Positions 9,843 to 19,749 of a DNA stretch of 64,000 bases are shown here, one piece after another. Each line of letters opens with the position of its first letter. Position 1 is the first letter of the stretch. The stretch is from Macrothele yani. Its lineage: Eukaryota; Arthropoda; Arachnida; Araneae; Macrothelidae. The stretch covers positions 77,227,127 to 77,291,126 of the forward strand of contig CM077023.1 of NCBI GenBank assembly GCA_039090855.1, given 5' to 3'. The position numbers and the translations under genes were made by a program. Below the pieces are notes generated by a model. The model was not told where the DNA came from and did not search any database. It worked only from the letters and a program-made list of their open reading frames with translations.

Positions 9843-10888
9843 TTTAGATAAGATGCGTGAGACCATAGCTGATATCCCTCATGTCAGGATCAACAGGGAC
9901 CACACGGCAGTAATTTAAAGAGCAGTAAGCTATTTAAAAAACTTGGAAATCTTCCCAAGGAGATCACTGAAGCAATACACTCTGTGCCAGGCCCGAGGAT
10001 CCCAGAAATGTTCGGGAGAGTCAAGACGCACAAACACAGCCTTCCGATTCGTCCCTTGGTTTCTAGCCGGTCCAGCCCCACTAGACCTTTAGAGGAAACC
10101 CTCGCTAAATTTCTTGCACCTCTGACCTCTGAGTCCAGGTTTTCCATTTCTAGTTCCACACAGGCTGTTGAAAAATTGCGCTCTTTTCAGTTTTATGGTA
10201 AACCCTTCCGTTTGGTCTCCCTAGACATTATTTCGTTATTTCCTAATATTCCTCTTGGCACGGTTCACAACCTTATTAGGTCTTTGCTGACATCTTCGGG
10301 ATTTTACCCAGAGGTAGAGGTTCAGGTTATTTACCAGGCTCTTCAGCTAATCAAAGACAAGTCTTTTTTCAAGTTTGATAACCAAATATATCGGCAGTTG
10401 GAAGGGGCTCCTATGGGGTCCCCCTGTCTCCGGTTTTAGCAGAAATTCTGCTTCAAAATCTAGAAAATCAAGCTCTTAGCCAGTGTATGCTTTCCCCAAT
10501 TCTTTACATGCGATATGTCGTTGATGTTTTACTTTTCTGGCCGTTTACCAATGATGATTTACAAGAATGTGTTGACTTACTTGGTTCTTTCTATCCTTCC
10601 ATTAAGTTTTCAGTAGAAATGGAAAATAATTTTTCACTTCCTTATTTAGACATTTTAATAGCTCGGGATCCAGTTTTGCAAAATGTTACTTATTCGGTTT
10701 ATCGCAAACCTTCTGCAGTTCCATCTCTAATTCCCTTTATGACGGCTCACCCTTGGAGTCAGAAGATGTCAGCTTTTCATTTCCTGGTCAAACGCGCTTT
10801 ATCGCATTCGTCTTCTTTACAATTTAGGAAGTTGGAGTTAGAGATAATCAGGGACCAGGCTCGAGCCTTCGGGTACCTGAGGACATGA
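9843..10888 (+). pseudogene. Penelope-like reverse transcriptase pseudogene
   Basis: The remnant starts around 9905 (KKLGNLPKEITEAIHSVPG) and runs through RIPEMFGRVKTHK, PIRPLVSSRSSPTRPL, RLVSLDIISLFPNIPL (first catalytic Asp present) and EGAPMGSP, which are PLE reverse-transcriptase motifs. A one-base loss near 10425 shifts the frame, and the next frame continues RYVVDVLLFW at ~10508, where PLEs have a Y-V-D-D box. The first Asp is replaced by Val (codon GTT). The thumb region SLPYLDILIARD and YSVYRKPS follows. The frameshift and the active-site change make it inactive. Confidence 0.85.
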
Positions 10889-11460
10889 TATGGAGTGTAA
10901 TTCACAGAGTTTCGAACCGGACAACTATCCCACTGTCCAGTGAGGACCGAATCTCAAGATTTGTAGGATCAGTACAATATGTGCCACCCATTGTTAAAGC
11001 CCTAAAGAATATCTGCCGAAAATAGCATATTGATTTTGGGGTGAGGACGAAACACATCCGTACCCTGATCTGCAACGACCGAGATTCTGTGAAAGACATG
11101 GACAAATGGGGATTTTACAATATTCCGTTGCGTTCTAATGATGCAGGTAATTCGGAGTCTGCATACATCCAGGAAATTACAGACCAGAATTATGGAACAC
11201 AAATATAGTGTCCGCAATGGTGCACAAAACACAGCTTTGGCAAGGACTGTTTGCGGAGGAGGATATGAACCTGAATGGGACAAAGCGGCTGTAGTGGTGA
11301 CCCCATCAAGTAAGTCAGCTTTTTTATTAGCAGAGAGTTTGTTAATTCTTAAGAATATGAACTGGTGCTGCAATGATGAGGTTCCAGTATCTGTATCGGG
11401 AGTATGGAAAAACCTCATACAGTCTGGACGTCACAACCCTATTCCTCACCGTGAATGCTG
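10889..11460 (+). pseudogene. GIY-YIG endonuclease domain remnant of PLE1
   Basis: After the reverse transcriptase, frames give ISRFVGSVQYVPP, FGVRTKHI, then GFYNIPL and AYIQEI, corresponding to the two GIY-YIG strands with the motif Gly changed to Gln. The next frame continues EHKYSVRNGAQNTALARTV, and ends near CCNDEVPVSVSGVWKNL. The same C-terminal signature recurs in PLE2 and PLE3. Several stops and shifts are present. The domain supplies the target-site nick in this element class. Confidence 0.82.
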
Positions 11461-11580
11461 ACTCAATTTCATAGGACATTAATTGCTTACGTCAATAGTG
11501 TGTTGAATTTTAATCATGCGTATACGGTAATCTGGCAATGTGCATATTATATTAACATGTGCGATCTCTAGGTCGTGTTC

Positions 11581-11629
11581 ATTTCATCTGAGGATGGTCC
11601 TAAAGTAGGTTTGAAAGTACTCATGAAAT
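11581..11629 (+). ncRNA. Hammerhead ribozyme-like motif, PLE1 right pLTR
   Basis: This is the mirror copy of the motif at 9599-9647, now on the plus strand: ATTTCAT, CTGAGGA, stem II, GAAA (11613-11616), GTAC, T-C, ATGAAAT. Stem II has one mismatch here (GGTCCT against AGGTTT), so this copy may fold less well. Conservation of both core boxes and of the perfect 7-bp stem I supports a real motif. Confidence 0.62.
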
Positions 11630-11739
11630 TGTTTTTTTAACTTATTATTAAAGGTTTTTAAATGCCATTTTCGTCATTTTTATCGTGTATAAAACGGCAT
11701 GTTCATAGTTTGGTGATATCAGCACGATTGGTTTTTGGT

Positions 11740-11751
11740 GAAGCACAGCTT
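11740..11751. repeat. 12-bp target duplication of PLE1, right
   Basis: This is the second copy of GAAGCACAGCTT and marks the right boundary of PLE1. Confidence 0.85.
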
Positions 11752-12713
11752 AATGGGATGACCCAAGAATGAGTAGAGTGGAACAGCAGACGTTCTTTAG
11801 TTGACATTTTATTCAGTTGGTATGGAAAATTAACTTCTTTCCGGTTGACTGGCAGGAGAGAGTGATTAGGCCAAGAAACTTAATGATCCATAACATAGAA
11901 TCAAACAAATAGACTGTAGTAACGAATTTAGGACAACTGGCCATCGACAATTTGCCACATTCTATTTTAGAGCCATGAAATTGCTTTGCGTAAAACATTG
12001 TATTGTTCCTGTATCTTTCCATACTTGCGTAATTGCTGTGCAGAAGTTTTTCCCTCCCATACCTCATTTTCATTAAGAAATATTTACACTGTTAAAATTT
12101 TTGTGGAAAGTTGCACCAAAAAGTGGTGCTACACAAGCTGCACCATTTTCTTAGAAAAGATTCTGTGGTGCAAAATAAACCCGACAACATGGTACAACCT
12201 TGCATGCAACCTTGTACCATGACGTGGTGAAAAGTTGAACCACGTTGGTGGGTTTTGTTTGCAAAACACGATGGTGTATCTTTTTTTTAGAAAGTAGTGC
12301 TATTAGTAGCTTGTAGTAAAAAATCTTAATCTTCTAATTGTGACTTGGAAAGATTTCAGAATGAGGGTACATAGAGTTTTGAAATGCCTAAATAAGTGGT
12401 TTTCAAAAATGAAATGAATTATTGAATTCGGAAGATATTAGAACACATATCAAATTTTCACTATTGAAGTGCAGTTATAATAAGTCAGAGAAACTTGAAA
12501 AAATTATGCACCCAAACCAGAAAAACAAGGCTTTTATCAGCATAGGCACCCATAGATTAGTCTTCAGGAGGGGGCAAACAAAAATCGTAACTACGAATAA
12601 TATATACAAAAACCATATGCAAATTTCCACTGAACCTTCTTGTTATCTAACCGTTTTTACCACACTCTCGACACATAAATTTAATTGGAAACTAGAAGAC
12701 CCAAAATATATTG
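11752..12713. other. Intronic stretch without recognised gene
   Basis: AT-rich intron sequence. The segment 12090-12270 is rich in short inverted motifs (GCACCA against TGGTGC, and ATGGTACAA with TTGTACCAT 14 bp apart), suggesting a decayed palindromic MITE. The short open frame at 12422-12748 shows no recognisable domain. Confidence 0.4.
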
Positions 12714-12876
12714 TGACATGCCTGCCCAGCAGGACGCACACGATATAAAGGCAGATAGCAGCGATAACGAACGTCCACGTAGCTCGATTGGTAGAGCGAC
12801 TTATTCCGGAATGAGGGGACCCGGGTTCGAGCCCCGGCATGGACAAAAATGACGGAGAAATTTACTTCGTTATAAT
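12714..12876 (+). mobile_element. tRNA-derived SINE, family A, copy 1
   Basis: A leader of ~65 bp (CTGCCCAGCAGGACGCACAC ... GCAGCGATAACGAAC) precedes a tRNA-like module: GTCCACGTAGCTCGATTGG with an A-box and GGGTTCGAGCCCC with a B-box, closed by CATGGAC, which pairs with the 5' acceptor strand. A conserved tail, ending at ATTTACTTCGTTATAAT, follows. The anticodon arm does not fold into a standard 5-bp stem with 7-nt loop, so it is not a functional tRNA gene. Related copies are at 13138, 33990 and 49605. Confidence 0.78.
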
Positions 12877-13137
12877 GGCGCCCGAACTTTTCGGATGACC
12901 CGGCCGTTCAAAATCTCGCAATGGTGTGATGTTCTTTCCACACCGCAAGATAGGAAAAATCAGAGAATCCCTTCTCCAGCGCTTCGAAAAATATATGTGT
13001 GTGACGTTGCATTCCACACACTAGATTGACTGGGAGTTCTCAAGTACGTTCTACAGCGGATGGCTGCCTGCGACGATTCATGGTCACGGCTGACCCGTGG
13101 GCCATGCCCCCGGCCCTCTTTCGGGGGTGGGGGAGAT
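12877..13137. other. Spacer between two SINE-A copies
   Basis: About 260 bp with moderate GC content and no recognised gene. It separates the two family A copies, which share more than 60 bp of leader as well as the tRNA part. This could reflect a tandem duplication or a longer composite element. Confidence 0.35.
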
Positions 13138-13289
13138 GTGACGTGTCTGCCCAGCAGGACGCACACGATATAAAGGCAGATAGCAGCGATAACGAACGTC
13201 CGCGTAGCTCAATTGGTAGAGTGACTTATTCCGGAGTGAGGGGCCCCGGCGTGGACAAAAATGACGGAGAAATTTACTTCGTTATAATA
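13138..13289 (+). mobile_element. tRNA-derived SINE, family A, copy 2 (B-box deleted)
   Basis: It has the same leader and A-box region (GTCCGCGTAGCTCAATTGG) as copy 1, but the segment that should hold the B-box has been shortened to GGGGCCCCGGCGTGGAC. The tail ATTTACTTCGTTATAAT is retained. Loss of the B-box predicts loss of internal Pol III promoter function. Confidence 0.75.
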
Positions 13290-13440
13290 TATAAAATAGA
13301 TGGATAAAAGAAATTATACAGCATGTTTGGAGAATACGGAAATTTGTCTTCCGTATGACACTTTAAGTAGCTTGAAACCTACCAGAGATCATACAATTGG
13401 CCATCAAGAATGAAAAAAATATACTCAAGACAAGTTTCTA

Positions 13441-13989
13441 GGAAAATTTTCGAGAGATCTCAGTGAATAGCTGCTGCAGATGATATTATTTTTCGTTTCT
13501 TCGCTTTTGATACTTTTCCATGCAGTACATTTGCATACTGTTCTCTCAAATGCAATGGGAAATTTCATCATTATTTTCTACTGGAAATTCCCAAAGCTTT
13601 TCCCATTTTTTCTGCATACAGAAAAATTAGCAATCAGAATTAGTGTTATCACGAAAATCTATGTAGTTTTTTTTTTTTTTTTTTTTTTGATTGGAGGTTT
13701 AACGACCGCCGTGAGCAACTCAATGGGCTATTAGCAGTCGCCCGTCCCTAATTTAGGGCCACTGGTTCCAGGGAAGGGAGAGAGCCAGTGCCGTAAGACA
13801 AACACAACATCCATGCCTGATCGGGATTCGAACCCGGACCCCTTACGGACGAATGATCAGAGGCCAACGCCTTAGACCACTGCGCCACCGGGGCGGCATC
13901 TATGTAGTGCTTCCAAGAAAAGAAAGGACACAGTCCGATTTACAGGGGAGGAAAAATGTCACTTCTTCCCCTCCCCCAACATGGGGCAA
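13441..13989 (+). mobile_element. hAT-like MITE, copy 1, split by a SINE
   Basis: A non-coding dispersed repeat containing AATTTCATCATTATTTTCT, TTAGCAATCAGAATTAGTGTT and a terminal segment with AGGGGAGG(G)-AAAATG. The same order appears at 14010-14265 and 20215-20580. A family B SINE is inserted at 13667-13897. The G/C-run ends resemble non-autonomous hAT elements. No coding capacity is seen. Confidence 0.6.
13667..13897 (-). mobile_element. tRNA-derived SINE, family B, with 10-bp target duplication
   Basis: On the minus strand the SINE starts with GCCGCCCCGGTGGCGCAGTG (A-box-like), has GGGTTCGAATCCC (B-box), a body including GTCTTACGGCACTGGCTCTC and CCTAAATTAGGGACGGGC, and ends in a poly-A tail (the T-run from 13667). 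The target duplication ATCTATGTAG lies on both sides (13657-13666 and 13898-13907), which defines the ends precisely. The host copy is the MITE repeat at 13441-13989. Confidence 0.9.
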
Positions 13990-14009
13990 GAGGTAGCATT
14001 TACCGCTTT

Positions 14010-14265
14010 CGTTGTACAGTGTTCTCCCAAATGCAATGGCAAATTTCATCATTATTTTCTGCTGTAAAATTTAGCTTTTTCTATTGAAAACTCCCGAAGT
14101 TTTTCTATTTTTTTCGGCATAAACGGCCATCCAGAAGTTCTACAGAAAAATTAGCAATCAGAATTAGTGTTTTCGTGGAAATCTGTGCAGTACTTTCCAA
14201 GAACAGAAAGGGCACGTTTGATTTTCAGGGGAGGGCAAATGCCCCGCCCTATATGGACGCCCCTG
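14010..14265 (+). mobile_element. hAT-like MITE, copy 2
   Basis: This parallels copy 1 without the SINE: CAAATTTCATCATTATTTTC, TTAGCAATCAGAATTAGTG, CAAGAACAGAAAGGGCACG, AGGGGAGGGCAAATGCCC, ending CGCCCCTG. It is non-coding. Confidence 0.6.
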
Positions 14266-14884
14266 TTTATCAGCTTCACCCAGGAATATGTTGGAAAAGA
14301 AAAAAAAACTTGTACTATACAAAGCTGTCTTCCGACCTACCGTGTTTCAAAAGGTAGTGAGTATTAGGTACAGTATAAAGGTCTTGTTAAGCTTTAGAAG
14401 TGACTGAAATGAGATCGTTAAGAGGAATATCATGGGAAAATAGATGGATTGAGTAACACGATGAATTTAGTATTACAAATATGTAAGGTAGGATATGGGT
14501 ACTACTGCTGGAGAACCCATTTCTTTCTTACATTTTCCTACCTAGTTTCAGCTAATGAAAATACATATATTGACATGGTCTCGTATAAAAGGTGGAAGAT
14601 TCCTTGGACAAGAATATATAAGACAGAATGTTTATTTATTGACGAAAGGGAGACTTGAAAAAGGTCTCTGAAACTCACGAGTGCGATTTTTTAAGGAAGG
14701 GTTGGGGAAATTACGCTGTATAGTTTCTTTTCTTCATCGCAGTTGAATAGGATTTCACTGGTTAAGACGAGGATAATTTTTTTTATAAAACAATGTCTTT
14801 TTCTTTTATGTCTCATTCTTTTTAAATACCTATGCTAAAATGTAAAATGTTTTTTAAAGACAACTCATGCTTTTTTCATAACAG

Positions 14885-14960
14885 GAACCTTGAAACAATT
14901 TCTGGATTTCCTGTGGGAAAAAGAACCACGGTGTCAATCAGTGGAATGCTTCTGCTAGAG
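14885..14960 (+). CDS. C1q/TNF-like domain gene, exon B
   Basis: A 76-nt exon with acceptor TTTTTTCATAACAG (ending 14884) and donor GTATGT at 14961. The first base completes a Val codon begun in exon A. The frame then reads NLETISGFPVGKRTTVSIS followed by GMLLLE, matching the central strands of adipolin/erythroferrone-type C1q domains. It ends in phase 0. Joining to exon A gives an uninterrupted frame, strong evidence that this is a real exon and not chance. Confidence 0.85.
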
Positions 14961-16179
14961 GTATGTAATGTACTGTTCTTTTGAATTTCATTGTGAAAGA
15001 TTATCCTGTTCTGAGTAGGAATTATCAGCTCTATAAAATTTATGCGGAAAGCAGGGGCGGATCGGCCTATCGTGTCATTTCTCGGTAGACCACTCATGAA
15101 ATAATCCACTTTCTTCTATTCCTTTTGTCTGAATTTTTCGGAACGAACAAATGATTATTTTTGGAATTGTGAATAATACAGAGGGTGAGTCGAAAGTTTT
15201 GTAATATTTGCATAAACGCATGTGCTGCGGTGGGAATGTCACGTGTTTAAACTAGTTCAAGTCGCGCACTGCAATCAGTCGAAAGGGATATAAAGTGGTA
15301 GTCGTTGCCGTGAACAGCATTGCATGTCGTCGTTCTGTCTGTGGTTGGGACGCCTAAAAGTTGAACAGCCACAATCGGCTAATTAGGGAACTTTTGCTTT
15401 AAAGTGAATTCCCCCCACCCTCCTGAAAATTCGTGGTCGTGTACAGAATCATTATGTAAAGCATGGTTCTAATGTTTACAGCTCTACGTCCATTTTAACA
15501 TTTTGGGGGAAAGCCCCCCAGCTCATGGACCTCGCAGACACTTCAAGGGGAACTTCCTGGATACACTGACAGACTCCAGCGGCCCAGAATATAATATTAC
15601 GGAAGTTCCGGGTAGAGCAATCTCCCCCCCACCCCACCCCCAACCAAGTGTACCTCGGATCTTCGGCAATTTATTTCTTCAACTTAAAGTACAATTCTCG
15701 CTTGGCTTACATAGAACGTTTTCGCGAAATTCGTTTGGAGTTCCCAATTCAGTTCTCAATATAGGCCCAGAAACGGCAATCTTTATAGCCCCCCCCCCCC
15801 ACCTTGAACTTTTGCGGCCAAGTTGCTGAAAGATGTGTGGCAGGGTTGCCGGTAAATTGCCACACCGGAACACTGCCACACATCAGTGTTCCTGTGTGGC
15901 AGTTTACTGTGAACCGTTTGTTCTGAGGGTATTTCTTCCGGGGGTATTTTCTCCGGGGACATTTTTTCCGCTTTTCAGTTTTCAGGGGTATTTTCTCCAG
16001 GGGTATTTTTACCGTTTACCATCAGATACAGGCCTTTCCCTCAGTTTTAAATTAACCGAAAATTCAAAATAGCAATCCCTGATTCTTCTCTTCAAGCTTT
16101 TCTTGAGTGAGTTCGTAAGTTGATAAACAATTACTACACTAAAATTTTTCGACTTTAATGATTCAATGTAATCAGTACA
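14961..16179. other. Intron 2 proximal part: non-autonomous element remnants
   Basis: No gene. Around 15180-15360 is a segment beginning GAGGGTGAGTCGAAAGTTTT that may be a transposon end. At 15615-15635 and 15785-15800 are C-runs typical of hAT-like element ends. A strong imperfect hairpin lies at 15851-15908, followed by iterations of GGGGTATTTTCTCC up to about 16015. Confidence 0.4.
15851..15908. repeat. 25-bp inverted repeat with 8-bp loop
   Basis: The arm GGTAAATTGCCACACCGG... (15851-15875) pairs with 15884-15908 with only a few mismatches, with the spacer CCACACAT between. It is followed by repeated GGGGTATTTTCTCCGGGG-like motifs. It may be the end of an inverted-repeat transposon. Confidence 0.6.
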
Positions 16180-16970
16180 AAGTTTTGTGGCATGACCTTA
16201 ATCAGAACCACATTATCAAACAGGTTTGTCGGTACAATGGACTATATACCCGGCATAACAACAAGGCTTCTTAATGCTTGTAAAAGGAACCACATAAAAT
16301 TTGGTGAACGCACCAAAAACATCTTTTCAATAGTCAAAAATGATAGAGACCCCATTGCAATACAACATCGACATGGCGTTTACCTTATACCAATGAAGCC
16401 GAATGATGAGCATGAAGAAACAGCATATATAGGATCTACACTGCAAACTTTGCACACAAGACTCTCTGAACATAAGTATGCCGTTAAAATTCACTCTGAA
16501 GAAACCGCGTTATCTAGGACAGTAAACAAAGGAACGCACACCCCGGTATGGAATGAATTTAAAATTTGGCAACAACTAACACTAGAAGATCCCTGCTGCT
16601 TATGGAAAGTCTCTTTATTTACGAATATGATAAAAAGTGTTTCAACGAGAACCAACCTATCACGATCCCGACTCCATGGACAACATTATTTCGGCGAAGT
16701 CAAACCCAATAATAATACTCGCTAAGACTTTTTTTGACTTGTTAATGTACGAGCCAATAACACTTGCAGTTGTATGATACTCAGTAACAACTCACGCGCT
16801 ATTGACATAACGCGAATGTTTATAAACATAAAGTTTCTGATCTTTGTTGATCAGCTAATACCTGAAGATGAAACGCTTGGCGTTTTGAAAGATCTAGTAG
16901 TGTGTGAATGATCAAATAAAGATATTTATCTGGTTGCAGGTGGTTTTAAGATCTTCTTCGGATTTGAATA
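16180..16970 (+). pseudogene. Penelope-like element PLE2, 5'-truncated (GIY-YIG domain only)
   Basis: The open frame at 16192-16725 encodes SNRFVGTMDYIPG, FGERTKNIFSI and HGVYLIPMK, then AYIGSTLQTLHTRLSEHKY, the GIY-YIG pair with downstream Arg and Glu. A one-base shift near 16600 breaks the end: the other frame reads NENQPITIPTPWTTLF, matching the conserved C-terminus of PLE1 and PLE3. No reverse transcriptase is left. A hammerhead-like core is in the 3' region. It sits in intron 2 of the C1q gene. Confidence 0.85.
16858..16900 (+). ncRNA. Hammerhead ribozyme-like motif in PLE2
   Basis: Core CTGAAGA (16862-16868), a perfect 6-bp stem II AAACGC/GCGTTT with a short loop, core GAAA (16887-16890), and a minimal stem III (G-AT-C) followed by T-A. 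Stem I is weak here (TAC/GTA only), so activity is less likely than for PLE1. Confidence 0.5.
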
Positions 16971-17214
16971 TTTAGATTCAAAATCTTCATCGTGTATAGA
17001 CGGTAAAATAAATATAACTAGGAAAGGAAATATATTTCTGCCACATTAGCATTAAGCCGGACGCCGGATAATTCGTCGAAAAGCAGGACTGTCCGGCCTA
17101 AAGCAGGACGAATGGCCACCGTACTCACAGGTGGTGTGGTTACGAAGCTTGCATTGCTAGCCAAGGACCTTGATACGACATGGGTGTTACGTTTGTTCAT
17201 TATTTCTAGGTTTA

Positions 17215-17335
17215 TCTTTTGCAGACAGTGGGATTCAAACCTTCATCTTCCTACTCAGGGAACAACTGTTCTTCCAATTGAACTACGCCGACAGACTTAT
17301 TGCTGCTTCATTGTCCATTTGACTCATACGTCACA
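17215..17335 (-). mobile_element. tRNA-derived SINE, family C, unexpanded copy
   Basis: On the minus strand: leader GTGACGTATGAGTC ... GAAGCAGCAATAAG, then the tRNA-like GTCGGCGTAGTTCAATTGG (A-box), one anticodon-arm segment, and GGTTTGAATCCCACTGTC (B-box with one mismatch). It contains a single copy of the segment that is repeated 30 times in the neighbouring array at 17546-19312, so it represents the ancestral form. Confidence 0.75.
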
Positions 17336-17545
17336 TCATCCCCCACTTCAGAAAGGGCTCGGAGGCACGAAATCGCTCTGCAGGTTTCGGGTCAACCGAC
17401 TGAAACACTCGACGATCTTTTCAATGCAGAAGTATTTATTATCTTTATTATTTACGTACGTCGTATGGGAGAACCAGCACACAGTTTCTCAATCCTCTCT
17501 GCCAAAATTTTTTGTTTTGTTCGGGCACCAATATAACTTTTCTTT

Positions 17546-19312
17546 GCAGACAGTGGGATTCGAGCTGGAATCTTCTTACTCCAGAGCGACTGTTCTCCCA
17601 ATTGAACTACGCTGATATCTTCCTACTCCAGAGCGGCTGTTCGGGTTGAACTACGCCGACATCAACCTATTCCAGAGCGGCTGTTCTCCCAGTTGAACTG
17701 CGCCTACATCTTCCTACTCCAGAGCGGCTGTTCAACTCAATTCAATTCATTTATTTTGCTGAGCGAAAAATGAAAGAACAGTACTACAAATAAATCAGTT
17801 GAAACGATGCCCAGCCAGGAAGCAGGGGAAAAGGCCGGCCAGGCCTGACAAGGTCCCATGCTCCCTAGATCAGTTTTACAATGAGGGCAGAAGTTTTAAA
17901 TAACAAACAATAAAGGTATCATTAGGAGAATCAAACAACCAAAAAATAAGAAAATAAAAACAAAAAACAAAAACGAAACCGATCACATCTCGACATACAA
18001 GTCATTATGTTAAATATAGTTCCCATCCACTGTGATCACCAATTGAACTCCGCCGACATCTTCCTACTCCAGGGCGGCTGTTCTCCTAATTGAAATACGC
18101 CGACATCTTCCTATTCCAGAGCGGCTGTTCTTCCAATCGAAATACGAAGACATCTTCCTATTCCAGAGCGACTGTTCTCCCAGTTGAACTACGCCGACAT
18201 CTTCCTATACCAGAGCTGCTGTTCTCCCAATTGAACTACGCTGATATCTTCCAACTCCAGAGCGGCTGTTCCAGTTGAACTACGCCGACATCTTCTTACT
18301 CCAGAGCAGCTGTTCTCCCAATTGAATTGTCCCGACATCTTTCTATTCCAGTGCTGCTGTTCTCCCAATTGAACTGCGCCGACATCTTCCTACTCCAGAG
18401 CTGCTGTTCACCCAATTGAACTCCGCCGACATCTTCTTACTCCAGAGCGGCTGTTCTCCCAATTGAAATACGCCGACATTTTCTTACTCCAGAGCGGTTG
18501 TTCTCCCAATTGAAATACGCCGACATCTTCCTATTCTAGAGCGGCTGGTCTCCCAATTGAAATACGATGGCACCTTCCTATTCCAAAGCGGCTGTTCTTC
18601 CAATTGAACTACGCCGACATCTTCCTATTCCAGAGCGGCTGTTCTCCCAATCGAAATACGAAGACATCTTCCTATTCCAGAGCGGCCGTTCTCCCAGTTC
18701 AACTCCGCCAACATCTTCCTACTCCAGGGCGGCTGTTCTCCAAATTGAACTCCGCCGACATCTTCCTACTCCAGAGCGGCTGTTCTCCCAATTGAAATAC
18801 GCCGATATCTTCTTACTCCAGAGCGGCTGTTCTCCCAATTGAATTGCTCCGACATCTTACTATTCCAGAGCTGCTGTTCTCCCAATTGAACTACGCTGAT
18901 ATCTTCCAACTCCAGAGCAGCTGTTCCAGTTGAACTACGCCGACATCTTCTTACTCCAGAGCAGCTGTTCTCCCAATTGAAGTGTCCCGACGTCTTCCTA
19001 TTCCAGAGCTGCTGTTCTCCCAATTGAACTGCGCCGACGTCTTCCTACTCCAGAGCTGCTGTTCTGCCAATCAAACTCCGCCGACATCTTCTTACTCCAG
19101 AGCGGCTGTTCTCCCAATTGAAATACGCCGACATCTTCCTATTCTAGAGCGGCTGGTCTCCCAATTGAAATACGAAGGCATCTTCCTATTCCAGAGCGGC
19201 TGGTCTCCCAGTTGAACTCCTCCGACATCTTCCTACTCCAGAGCGGCTGTTCTTCCAATTGAACTACGCCGACAAACTTATCGCTGCTTCATTGTCCATT
19301 TGAGTCATGCGT
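17546..19312 (-). repeat. 47-bp minisatellite expanded inside a tRNA-derived SINE (about 30 units)
   Basis: Read on the plus strand, the unit is GCCGACATCTTCCTACTCCA plus GAGCGGCTGTTCTCCCAATT plus GAACTAC (47 bp). I count 30 units, 4 before and 26 after an insertion at 17733-18040. The left border is the SINE B-box side (GACAGTGGGATTCGAGC at 17551) and the right border is the SINE leader (CTTATCGCTGCTTCATTGTC near 19277), so the whole array lies within one SINE copy. On the minus strand most units present an A-box-like TAGTTCAATTGG; a subtype has TATTTCAATTGG. A block of about seven units is duplicated with an offset of ~14 units. Open frames across it are repeat artefacts. Confidence 0.9.
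17733..18040 (-). mobile_element. LINE 3'-end insertion inside the minisatellite
   Basis: About 308 bp interrupt the array after unit 4. On the minus strand it ends in tandem GAATT-like repeats (AATGAATTGAATTGAGTTG) and carries a GGCCTTTTCCCCTGCTTCCT motif, a look shared by 3' UTRs of CR1/Jockey-type LINEs such as the one ending at 44060. No coding sequence remains. Confidence 0.55.
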
Positions 19313-19749
19313 GACAGGGAAAGAATTAATTAATACACTATAAAGGAGAAATGACAAGTGGAATTTTCAGCAAAGTATGTTTGAAAATAAGTGAATTGCA
19401 TTTATTTATTTATTTTAATCTATTTTTTATTTTCTTTAACGTATGAAATGGTGTTTTGTTCTCTTCAATAAAACAATGAAACTGTCGGAAGCTGGGCAAG
19501 CGCTCTTGTATAAAGTCAATACAAACACACATATACTGTATATACAATATATAGCATTTATATTTATTTCCTTGTCTCTCCCCCGTCCTGGCGGGGCTAA
19601 TTTTTTAGACTTATTAATGACACAAGAGTAAACGCATGCTATCTGTCATCATGAATAATATGTGAGATGTTTTAAAAATTACGAACATTTTTTTTATATG
19701 TTTATTCACAAGATACACCCTGATTGTTCTTTCTATTATTCTGTTACAG

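Larger units (their letters stand above)
9517..11739 (+). mobile_element. Penelope-like element (PLE1) with inverted terminal repeats
   Basis: A complete but mutated element between 12-bp target duplications. About 240 bp at the left (9518-9760) reappear as the reverse complement at the right (about 11480-11711), the inverted pLTR arrangement known for Penelope-like elements. About 28 bp extend beyond the repeat on the right. Between them are a reverse-transcriptase remnant and a GIY-YIG endonuclease remnant in that order, which is the PLE coding order. Each pLTR carries a hammerhead-like core. It lies in intron 1 of the C1q gene. Confidence 0.88.

Noticed and set aside
12770..12843. A genuine tRNA gene at the SINE-A module
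   Set aside because: A- and B-boxes and acceptor pairing are present, but the anticodon arm does not fold with a normal 7-nt loop and the sequence recurs with the same leader and tail, so it is a SINE.
18090..19215. Several open frames encoding repeated SYSRAAVLPIELRRHLP-like peptides
   Set aside because: They run across the 47-bp tandem array on both strands with no start context or domain; they are translation artefacts of the minisatellite.
17546..19312. A CRISPR array
   Set aside because: The 47-bp units are contiguous with no unique spacers, and the context is eukaryotic.
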